DNA of 40,072 nt from Alphaproteobacteria bacterium (GTDB lineage Bacteria; Pseudomonadota; Alphaproteobacteria; Micavibrionales; Micavibrionaceae). Position 1 is the first letter of the stretch. Each line of letters starts with the position of its first letter. Positions 10,507 through 18,237 of this stretch are shown in pieces. The notes beneath the pieces were generated by a model. The model was given only the letters and a program-made list of their open reading frames with translations. It searched no databases and was not told the DNA's origin. The stretch covers positions 1-40,072 of the forward strand of contig JAOUOR010000009.1 in assembly GCA_029880245.1 (NCBI GenBank), in the 5' to 3' direction. Made by a program: the position numbers and the translations under genes.

Positions 10507-10691
10507 CGCTGTATCTCTTCTTTTCTTAAAGTTAATGCTTTAGCGGTCATTTATACACTGAAATCCAAGGAATGCAATCATTCTCGTATTCGGGTATATC
10601 CGTAAAACAGCATTTTTCTTGAAACTCTATGGAAATTGCCCTAGTGTGGTTTTTTTGACAAGATAAACAATTAACACGTTTTAGGGTGATC

Positions 10692-11270
10692 ATGAGTTTA
10701 AACAATGAATTTGGTAGTTTAGAAATTAAGATTGGTGAAGAGAAACCAAAAGCTGTGGAATGTGAATTGTTTACCGTGGCCAGTGATCTGTCAAAGATCC
10801 TTGAATTACCTTTGCGTGACGTGCTAAATGCCGCTCATGATCAAGCACTTAATATCGCTTATGAAATGGCGAGTGATGGAATGTTGGATATTGAAACGGC
10901 ACTGGAGGACGCTTATGAAATGGTGCTGGATAAATTTAAAGAATTTAAAGAGGAAAGCCAAGAGAGCGAGGATGTTAGATTTTGGGCAAAAGGTATTACG
11001 GGCGCTACTTTAATTGTATCACTGGGTTTGAGTGGCGCTAAATTTTTAGGCTCGGAAATTGAAGGAGCATTTGCTTTAGCTGTTTCGGCAATATTCCCCG
11101 CTTATTTTAGCTATTCGGCGGGCAAGGATTGTAACAAAATAAAGGACCGTATTCTGGAGGCTTCCCAGAGATTCCGGGATAAGAAAGGAAAATTACTTGA
11201 TTTTTTTGAACTCCAATTAAACGCCCCTGAAAATCAGAAACCGGAATCCCCTAATCCACAGTACTCGTAA
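10692..11270 (+). CDS. Hypothetical membrane protein, copy 1 of tandem paralogues
   Basis: ORF with AGGGTG upstream; hydrophobic stretches 'GITGATLIVSLGLSGAKFLG' and 'GAFALAVSAIFPAYFSY'; similar to 11387..11866. Confidence 0.7.
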   Translation: MSLNNEFGSLEIKIGEEKPKAVECELFTVASDLSKILELPLRDVLNAAHDQALNIAYEMASDGMLDIETALEDAYEMVLDKFKEFKEESQESEDVRFWAKGITGATLIVSLGLSGAKFLGSEIEGAFALAVSAIFPAYFSYSAGKDCNKIKDRILEASQRFRDKKGKLLDFFELQLNAPENQKPESPNPQYS

Positions 11271-11386
11271 TTTTTTCAGTGATCCGGTGCAGCAGTTTCT
11301 GGAATTTTCCCTTGGATCTCTATGGAAATTGACTTGGCGACATCTTTTTTGCATAATATATATCACCAACAAGTTTTAAGGTGATT

Positions 11387-11866
11387 ATGACTTTAGCAAG
11401 TGAATTTGATAAACCGAAACCAAAACCAACAGACGAAGAGGATAAGCTGTGGAACTATGCTGCATGTGTTTCAGACGTCCTTGATTTAGATTTGCGTGAA
11501 GTGCTTAATGCTCTTCATACAACACAGTCAAATAAATTTAAAGAAGTGGGAGAGAAAAGTGAGCAGAACCACAACCCAGAATTTTGGAAAATAATAATTA
11601 TATACATTTTTGCACTTATATCATTGGGTCTTTTTACTGCTAAACTTTCAGGCTCGGATGTTGGTGCGCCACTTGCTTTCACAACTTTGGTAACAGCCCT
11701 ATGCGGATACTCCCTTTTTAGTGGCAATGAAAATTATGATGAATTGAGGAATTCTGTTCAGGAAGCTTCTTGGCAATTCGAAGAAAGCGGCAAAACATTA
11801 TCACCATATTTTGAGGATATGATTGCGGAATCAATGAAACCGGAACCCTCTCAACCACAATTCTAA
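11387..11866 (+). CDS. Hypothetical membrane protein, copy 2 of tandem paralogues
   Basis: AAGGTG upstream; 'LDLREVLNALH' matches 'LPLRDVLNAAH' of copy 1; two hydrophobic segments. Confidence 0.7.
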   Translation: MTLASEFDKPKPKPTDEEDKLWNYAACVSDVLDLDLREVLNALHTTQSNKFKEVGEKSEQNHNPEFWKIIIIYIFALISLGLFTAKLSGSDVGAPLAFTTLVTALCGYSLFSGNENYDELRNSVQEASWQFEESGKTLSPYFEDMIAESMKPEPSQPQF

Positions 11867-11867
11867 T

Positions 11868-12422
11868 TTACTTCTTCCGGCGCAACAAAACATAAAATGC
11901 GCCTTCGCCCCCGTCTTTGGGTTTGGCGTGTTGCCATGAAAGAACATAAGGGGACAGCGCCGGATCAGAAAGCCATTCCGGCAGGGTTTGCCTTAAGATT
12001 CCCGGTTTTTTATCAATCAGCAATTCATCGGCGCTTTGCCAGCCCCCTTTGCCAGTAATAACAAGGACACATTTTTTTCTGCCCTCAAATGAGGCAAGTA
12101 TGAAGTCATGAAGGGCATCATAGGCTTGCTCTCGCGTCTTACCGTGTAAATCAAGGCGGGCTTCGATTTTGAATTGGCCGCGCCGTAATTTTTCCTGTGT
12201 GCGCCGATCCGTATTTTGCCGGACAGGGCTATTTTCGGTCTTTGGTCTTTGAGGCCGCGGGGCAGGGTCGGATTTCCTCTTGTGAGGGGTTTGTGATTGG
12301 GGCGCAGGGTCTTGAAAATTTATTTCTTTCTTATTTTGCAAAGGTTTGATATTTTGCGTATATGTTTCCCAAAGCGTCTGGTCAGGGTTTTTATTATGGA
12401 TTTTATCGTCTTTGTCAGCCAT
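11868..12422 (-). CDS. Smr (MutS2 C-terminal-like) domain protein
   Basis: 'EARLDLHGKTREQAYDALHDFILASFEGRKKCVLVITGKGG' Smr motif; 'VLSWQHAKPKDGGEGAFYVLLRRKK'. Confidence 0.93.
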   Translation of the reverse strand: MADKDDKIHNKNPDQTLWETYTQNIKPLQNKKEINFQDPAPQSQTPHKRKSDPAPRPQRPKTENSPVRQNTDRRTQEKLRRGQFKIEARLDLHGKTREQAYDALHDFILASFEGRKKCVLVITGKGGWQSADELLIDKKPGILRQTLPEWLSDPALSPYVLSWQHAKPKDGGEGAFYVLLRRKK

Positions 12423-12453
12423 GATTGGGAAATTGGTTTGCTGTTATAAAAAT

Positions 12454-13299
12454 ATGAATCTTATGTCTATGATCCGTCCTAGAAATATAAAGAGCAAGTT
12501 TTTTGTCTTTTTGACTGTTATTTTAATCTTCACAGGGGTGAATTCTGCTTCGGTTCCGGCTGCTAATGATGTCATGCTTTTGAAAGAGCCGGAGCCTCCG
12601 GGCTTGTTTGAACTTGCGGTTTTCGGGTTTTTTAGATTGGGCGGTATGGCGCCGGATTATGATCATTGGATTAAAAGCAGAAAATATTATGCAAGCGTAC
12701 CCGATGAGTTGAAAGAAGAATATTTTCTGCAGAAATCCATAGAATTAGGTGCTCAGTTTAGCAATTATAACCTTGATGAGGATTTACTTGTAATAGAAAC
12801 GGAAGTCATCGCCGAATTAAAGGCAGCAACAGAAGAGGGAAAGGCAGTTTTCTCTTTTCGATTCCCGGATGATGATAAAAGCAAGCCTTTTAATCCGGTT
12901 TTTGCTTTTTCCTATGGTCCGGATGTTATTGCTTTGAAGGTGATTGATCTTAAGTTTTTCTCTCATATGGAATTATCGGAAAGTCAGTTCAAAAGAATGG
13001 AAAGTAAGTTGGATTATTCAAGTGACCAAGAATTTCCGGCAATCTTGCATTTAAGGGTAAAACCGCATTTTGCCGATCATAAAAAGCCTGTTCTCAGTCC
13101 TGATAAAACAAAGCAATATATTATGGAAGGCAAAGTCGGATATGTTAATTGTGTTCAGGAAGATTATTTTACCCATAAGAAAGTTGAGTTATGGGACTAT
13201 GTTGCGCCGTGGTATAAAGAAATTTACGAGCGCCTGATAAGGGAAGCCGAAAACCCCGAAGGACAGTATCCGCATCCTTACGACCTTTTCAAGGATTGA
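12454..13299 (+). CDS. Hypothetical protein with probable N-terminal signal sequence
   Basis: ORF open from 12346; ATG 12454 gives 'KSKFFVFLTVILIFTGVNSASVPAAND' signal-like N-terminus. Confidence 0.65.
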   Translation: MNLMSMIRPRNIKSKFFVFLTVILIFTGVNSASVPAANDVMLLKEPEPPGLFELAVFGFFRLGGMAPDYDHWIKSRKYYASVPDELKEEYFLQKSIELGAQFSNYNLDEDLLVIETEVIAELKAATEEGKAVFSFRFPDDDKSKPFNPVFAFSYGPDVIALKVIDLKFFSHMELSESQFKRMESKLDYSSDQEFPAILHLRVKPHFADHKKPVLSPDKTKQYIMEGKVGYVNCVQEDYFTHKKVELWDYVAPWYKEIYERLIREAENPEGQYPHPYDLFKD

Positions 13300-13364
13300 T
13301 GCAGGTTTGAGTTTTTGCAGATTTTTTGCTATTATGCCGCTAAGCAGCTTTGAGGGCATAGAAA

Positions 13365-13940
13365 ATGTTACCCGTAATCAAAGATATAAAATTTTCAAAA
13401 TTTGATGAAACGCAGCAGACAGATGCGCGCCTCGGTCTTAACCATGACAAGCCATCTTCAAGTCACAAAGAAGAAAAAAGGGAGGAAGATAATCAAAATG
13501 ATGTTTTCGAATCCGTTAAAGAAAATTTTTCCGTTCAGTCTTTGATTATATATCTTGAAAATTATATTGAAGATCATTTGCTGGAAGAAGGGGAAGAAAA
13601 AGTTCAGGAACCTTCAGAATTCACTCAAAAGCAGGAAAAATTGAGTGGCTGGTATAATCCCGATCATAATAATTCCAGTTCTGCCGAGCGAAAGAAAGCT
13701 GTTCTTGCTTATGCCCGTACTGCTCGCGCAGCTCAGAAGGACCGTTATTTTTCTGGGACCCAGACCGATAAAAATTTCGATAGAAGCCGTAATACATATA
13801 GTTTGAATGAGATTTATCGTTTGTTATGGGATCTTCGGGGACTTAATGAAAAAGGGGTTAAGCGCCTTAAGATCAATACGAATGAGACATTGATTGTGGC
13901 TATTGAAAACGCAATCAAAACGGCAGGTGATTTTCTATAG
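13365..13940 (+). CDS. Hypothetical protein, charged
   Basis: Intact 191 aa ORF between annotated genes, no competing frame. Confidence 0.6.
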   Translation: MLPVIKDIKFSKFDETQQTDARLGLNHDKPSSSHKEEKREEDNQNDVFESVKENFSVQSLIIYLENYIEDHLLEEGEEKVQEPSEFTQKQEKLSGWYNPDHNNSSSAERKKAVLAYARTARAAQKDRYFSGTQTDKNFDRSRNTYSLNEIYRLLWDLRGLNEKGVKRLKINTNETLIVAIENAIKTAGDFL

Positions 13941-13948
13941 ATATCTGT

Positions 13949-14467
13949 TTATGGCGTATAATACCCATCGGCATCAGTCATTAAGATTTCAGGCTTTGAC
14001 GAATCAGTCTCTATTTTTTGGCGCAGTCGATAAATATGGGTCTCGATTGTGTGGGTCTCGGTATCTTTCGCATAATTCCATACAGCTTTGAGTAAATCTT
14101 CCCGTGAAACTCTTTCTCCGTTTTTGCTTGAGAGATATTTAAGAATAGCCACTTCTTTCTCGGTCAGATTAATTTCCGAGTGATCGGCCTTGGTAAAAAT
14201 ATGATGTGCTAAATCGAGTGAGCATAAACCAAAGTGAATGTAACGCACCGTACTTTCCTCATCCAAGAGATCAAGAAGTCGCCCAAGACGAAGGGGGAAA
14301 TCCAGTTTTACCTCTTCCTTATGCTCACGCTTGATAATAATCAGAGAGTTATCTAATGAATTATCAATTTCAAACTGACAAATTGCATCTCTTTTGTGGG
14401 TTTTTACATAGGAAGAAACTATCTCTATGATCGGCTCTTTTGCCTTGATAACCAGGGTTTCACTCAT
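13949..14467 (-). CDS. Winged-helix (OmpR/PhoB C-terminal type) protein without a recognisable receiver domain
   Basis: 'INLTEKEVAILKYLSSKNGERVSREDLLKAVWNYAKDTETHTIETHIYRLRQKIE' trans_reg_C signature. Confidence 0.87.
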   Translation of the reverse strand: MSETLVIKAKEPIIEIVSSYVKTHKRDAICQFEIDNSLDNSLIIIKREHKEEVKLDFPLRLGRLLDLLDEESTVRYIHFGLCSLDLAHHIFTKADHSEINLTEKEVAILKYLSSKNGERVSREDLLKAVWNYAKDTETHTIETHIYRLRQKIETDSSKPEILMTDADGYYTP

Positions 14468-14535
14468 GTTTTTGATCCATATATCCTTAAAATTCTGGCA
14501 CAGATATTGCTTTTCTATAATTCTAGGACAGTAAA

Positions 14536-15111
14536 ATGCAAGATATTAGTGTAAATACTATACTGGATACACAGCACAGTACACAAGGTTATGGTTTGCG
14601 CTGGGTGCGTAATGAGCGCATGGCGGGGACTGTGCCGTCTTATGGCGGAGTTTCTTCCGCGTCAAAACCTTCTGATATGACGAGTTTCGGCCAACAAGAG
14701 AAATTCACGTTCAAGGATTTTCTCGACATGATTAACCCGTTTCACCATATTCCGGTAATCAATATGATTTACCGTGAAATCACAGGCGACCAGATCAAAC
14801 CTGCCTCTAAAATCATGGGAGGAGCCTTGTTTGGCGGGCCGATTGGCGCGGCGGGATCATTGGTGGATGCTATCATTGAAAGAGAAACCGGATATGATCT
14901 TGCCAATAATACTCTGAACGCCATAGGCGTTAAGGAAAAAGCGCAAAGACAAAATATGCTTATTACACAGCAAAAAGCCTACGAGGATTTACCGGTAGCC
15001 TTGTTAGCCTTTACTGAAATTCCATTGCGCAATACAGAAGGCGCGAAAACGCAGCTTGGGAATGACTATATATCCCGCTCTCCGAAAAGGGCTGTACCTA
15101 TACGAATATAG
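14536..15111 (+). CDS. Conserved hypothetical protein
   Basis: 'MINPFHHIPVINMIYREITGDQIKPASKIMGGALFGGPIGAAGSLVDAI'; convergent 46 bp overlap with yggS. Confidence 0.7.
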   Translation: MQDISVNTILDTQHSTQGYGLRWVRNERMAGTVPSYGGVSSASKPSDMTSFGQQEKFTFKDFLDMINPFHHIPVINMIYREITGDQIKPASKIMGGALFGGPIGAAGSLVDAIIERETGYDLANNTLNAIGVKEKAQRQNMLITQQKAYEDLPVALLAFTEIPLRNTEGAKTQLGNDYISRSPKRAVPIRI

Positions 15112-15731
15112 GTTGCGCCCAGAGCTATGGCTTTCGGGTAATCACTGCTCATGCCCATACTCAGCTGCGCCAGATCGTGTTCACTTGCGAGTTTTTTCAA
15201 AAAAGCAAAATGCACGGCTGCTGGGTCATCGATGGGCGGAATGCACATGAGCCCCCTTATATCAAGCAAGCATTCCACGCGGCAAAAATGCAAAAAATCA
15301 GGCAAATCTTTCGGAGGAATCCCCGCTTTTTGTGGTTCTTCCCCTGTATTGACCTGAATAAGGCACGGCATGGATTTATTCTGGATTTTAAGCTCTTCCC
15401 CTAGTTTTCGGGCCAGTTTCTCGCGGTCAATCGTATGAATGACATCGAAAAGGGCAATCGCGTCCTTAATTTTATTAGTCTGCAAGGGGCCGATTAAATG
15501 AAGCTCCAGATCAGGATAATCGGCCTTGAGCTCTGCCCAATGTTCCTGTGCTTCCTGTACGCGGTTTTCGCCAAAGATCCGGTGGCCATAATCAAGAGCA
15601 GCGCGAAGCTTGTCTTGAGTTTGGCGTTTGCTCACAGCTATCAGATTCACATCCTCCGGATTGCGCCCATTATTTCTAGCTATTTCCGTGATTTCCAAGT
15701 CAAGCGATTTGAAATTTTCTGCGATGGTCAT
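15066..15731 (-). CDS. yggS: YggS family PLP homeostasis protein
   Basis: 'NLIAVSKRQTQDKLRAALDYGHRIFGENRVQEAQEHW', 'HLIGPLQTNKIKDAIALFDVIHTID', 'LSMGMSSDYPKAIALGATYIRIGTALFG'. Confidence 0.95.
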   Translation of the reverse strand: MTIAENFKSLDLEITEIARNNGRNPEDVNLIAVSKRQTQDKLRAALDYGHRIFGENRVQEAQEHWAELKADYPDLELHLIGPLQTNKIKDAIALFDVIHTIDREKLARKLGEELKIQNKSMPCLIQVNTGEEPQKAGIPPKDLPDFLHFCRVECLLDIRGLMCIPPIDDPAAVHFAFLKKLASEHDLAQLSMGMSSDYPKAIALGATYIRIGTALFGERDI

Positions 15732-15746
15732 CTAGTTTCTCATACC

Positions 15747-15787
15747 GTCATTCCCTGAATCCACGTTAAGTGGATTTTAAGGGAATC
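15747..15787. repeat. Palindromic hairpin repeat of the GTCATTCC...GGAATC type
   Basis: gtcattccctgaatccac-gttaa-gtggattttaagggaatc inverted arms. Confidence 0.7.
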
Positions 15788-15810
15788 TATAATTGCTTTT
15801 AGTCATTATA

Positions 15811-16020
15811 TGGATCCCCCTAGAATTTTCTATAGCCATTTAAAATATTGATTGGACAAACCAAATCTCGTCATTCCCCGAATTTTACGCAGTAAAATTC
15901 TAGGGGAATCCAGCTAATCATGGATTGCCTTAGAATTTTTTAAAAAATTCAGGCAATGACAGGCTTGGAAACTGTCCAATTCTTATCTTAAATGGCTATA
16001 ATAAAAATTCGGGGGATGAC
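15811..16020. repeat. Split palindromic repeat whose loop is occupied by the 15831..16000 element
   Basis: Left arm tggatccccctagaatttt (15811-15829), right arm aaaaattcgggggatgac (16003-16020), as in the uninterrupted hairpin near 24130-24173. Confidence 0.65.
15831..16000. mobile_element. MITE-like element with terminal inverted repeats TATAGCCATTTAA...TTAAATGGCTATA
   Basis: Left TATAGCCATTTAAAATATTGATTGGACA, right arm reverse complement TATAGCCATTTAAGATAAGAATTGGACA; two internal hairpins; inverted partial copy at 24078..24211. Confidence 0.8.
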
Positions 16021-16033
16021 GCTCTTGAAGCGG

Positions 16034-16066
16034 GCAAAAAAGAAAGGCGCTAAAAAAGCGCCTTTC
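16034..16066 (-). terminator. Rho-independent terminator of porin gene
   Basis: Minus strand GAAAGGCGC-ttttttA-GCGCCTTTC followed by TTTTTT. Confidence 0.85.
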
Positions 16067-16090
16067 AAAAATTCTTAAGAAAACTTCAAA

Positions 16091-17170
16091 TTAGAAGTTA
16101 ACTTGTGTACCAAGGATAACAGCTGTACCATCGGCATCTGTTGTTGAGTTGTCAACATCAGTAAACTGAAGAGAACCACGGAAGGACATGCCCGGGCCGT
16201 ATTCATAGACAACACCACCTGTGTAGCGGTCATATTCAGAAGACGCAGCAGCATCGCTGTCTTGATTCAAGTAAGAAACACCGATTTTGAATGGGCCAGT
16301 TGTGTAGTCACCACCAACAACCAATGTCTCTACATCAGCATTATCAACAAAAGTTGAGTCTTCCATGTAGGCAGCACCGATACCGAAAGCAGAAACGTCA
16401 AGGTCAAGACCTACGTTCCAAGCATCGCGGTCGTCCTGAGTGGCAGTTGCTGAGTTGTTTTCAACGTGCGCAAAACCGGCACCGGCAATAACACCAACTT
16501 GGTCAAACTGACCTTCATAACGAACAGCAAGTTCATATGCTTCATCACCAACGCCGTCAGTTGTCGTTTCTGTACCAGCACCTTCAAGGTCATCAGCGGC
16601 ACCACCAGTGGTAGCATTAGAATCTGGCGTATAAGTTACACCAGCCTGGAAGCCGTTCACGATTGGTGACAAATATGTCAATTTGTCATCTTTACCTGTT
16701 GGGTCCATATCATAGTCAAGACCTTGAACGCCTGTTCCGATATTACCTGTTGCGTTGAAAGGCTGAACATATTGACGAATACCATCAACGTTTGAGTCAG
16801 CTGAAGGAGCAGCAACCTGCAGAAGGTAACCGGCACCATCTTCCGCACCAACATTCACACGACCCCAGTTACCTGAGAAATATGCGTATGATTCGTCAGT
16901 CGCAGTATTATCAGCACCATCAACATCAAGTTCGAAATGAGCACCGACTGTCAGACCGTTATCCAGAGTTGTTTCTCCACTGATGTGAAGTTCTGTATCA
17001 CGGATAATGTCGAAGTCATTTACGCTTGTGCCGGCTGTTTCGTCTTGATCAACGAATACGCCATAGCCTTTGAAATAACCACCGACGTCAAGGTCGATGT
17101 CAGCATATGCAGGAGCAGAGGCAAGAGCCAAACCGCTTACTGCAACGCTTGCAAGTAATAGTTTTTTCAT
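16091..17170 (-). CDS. Porin (outer membrane beta-barrel)
   Basis: 'MKKLLLASVAVSGLALASAPAYA' signal peptide; 'VGGYFKGYGVFVDQ', 'GRVNVGAEDGAGYLL', terminal aromatic F 'AVILGTQVNF'. Confidence 0.88.
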   Translation of the reverse strand: MKKLLLASVAVSGLALASAPAYADIDLDVGGYFKGYGVFVDQDETAGTSVNDFDIIRDTELHISGETTLDNGLTVGAHFELDVDGADNTATDESYAYFSGNWGRVNVGAEDGAGYLLQVAAPSADSNVDGIRQYVQPFNATGNIGTGVQGLDYDMDPTGKDDKLTYLSPIVNGFQAGVTYTPDSNATTGGAADDLEGAGTETTTDGVGDEAYELAVRYEGQFDQVGVIAGAGFAHVENNSATATQDDRDAWNVGLDLDVSAFGIGAAYMEDSTFVDNADVETLVVGGDYTTGPFKIGVSYLNQDSDAAASSEYDRYTGGVVYEYGPGMSFRGSLQFTDVDNSTTDADGTAVILGTQVNF

Positions 17171-17481
17171 TTTAGTTTCCTCCTAATCAATTCCTTGCGG
17201 AAAAGATTAATAGTTAAAGTTAAATCCAATAAAGGATAGTTTAAGACAGAAAGTACCCGCCAAGAGCAGGTGAACACATTACGCCATGAACAAGAGTCGG
17301 GGTCAATTTAGATTTGTGGGGTTTTTGCAACATTTTTTGCGGCTGTGATATTTTTGCAACAAATACGATTTCTGCCTTTTTTAAAAACCCCTGTTGAAAG
17401 GCATTAAAACATTGCCACAGTGTCTTGTACCATAAGCAAAGCCGTGCTAAATGAAAACTATAATAATCAGGAAAAGAAAAT

Positions 17482-18012
17482 ATGTTTAAGAGCAAGAGCG
17501 GAATTCTTATTTTAGGCGCAGCTTTACTATCTTTGGGGGCTTGCGAATCTATTAAAACCGAAGCGAAATACCCGACAGGTCTGGATCGCAACCAAACCGG
17601 AGGCGATATTTACGGCAAAAAAGAAAGTGTTTTCGGTAAGGACGGGCTAAAAGTGCTCGGCGGCAAGGATAAAAAAGAAGAAGATAACGGCATAGGTGTG
17701 AACTCTTATCTTTGGCGTGCCTCGCTGGATACGGTGTCTTTTATGCCTCTGGCCAGCGCCGATCCGTTTGGCGGGGCGATTCTGACCGATTGGTATACTG
17801 ATCCGGCAACGCCTAATGAACGTATGAAATTGAACGTATTTATTCTCGGCAAAGAGCTGAAAACACAGAACTTGCGCGTTCGTGCTTTCCGTCAGGTTAA
17901 AAAATCCGGCTCATGGGTAGATGCCGAAGTTGCCGAAAACACGGCCCGCAAATTAGAGGACGCTATTTTAACCCGCGCCCGCGAAATGCGCATTTCAAAA
18001 TTAGGCGAGTAA
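17482..18012 (+). CDS. DUF3576 family lipoprotein
   Basis: Lipobox 'LLSLGAC'; 'NSYLWRASLDTVSFMPLASADPFGGAILTDWY' family signature. Confidence 0.87.
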   Translation: MFKSKSGILILGAALLSLGACESIKTEAKYPTGLDRNQTGGDIYGKKESVFGKDGLKVLGGKDKKEEDNGIGVNSYLWRASLDTVSFMPLASADPFGGAILTDWYTDPATPNERMKLNVFILGKELKTQNLRVRAFRQVKKSGSWVDAEVAENTARKLEDAILTRAREMRISKLGE

Positions 18013-18058
18013 GTTTCGATAGATATAAAAGAGAAGATGTTCTGCATAATGCGTGTGG

Positions 18059-18164
18059 TATAGTCCTTTGAAATAGTTTCCGGATAAGGCGCGAGCGCCG
18101 CAACGTATCAAACATACGTAAGAAGCGAAGCAACGATGTCCGAAACTAAAATCAAATGACTATA
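18059..18164. mobile_element. 106 bp MITE-like palindromic element with TATAGTC termini
   Basis: Left tatagtcctttgaaatagtttccgga, right arm reverse complement tatagtcatttgattttagtttcgga; internal GC-rich palindromes. Confidence 0.75.
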
Positions 18165-18237
18165 TCTTGCGCTGCGCGAGAAATTCCGCTAAGCCTTTTC
18201 CCTTGGATTAAAACACTTTGGATTAAAATAAACACAC

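Noticed and set aside
15066-15111. Convergent 3' overlap of the hypothetical gene and yggS as a fusion or frameshift
   Set aside because: Short tail-to-tail overlaps are common in compact genomes and both frames are intact.
17241-17591. Minus-strand 116-aa ORF upstream of the porin
   Set aside because: Overlaps the DUF3576 lipoprotein start and the intergenic region; no protein-like features.
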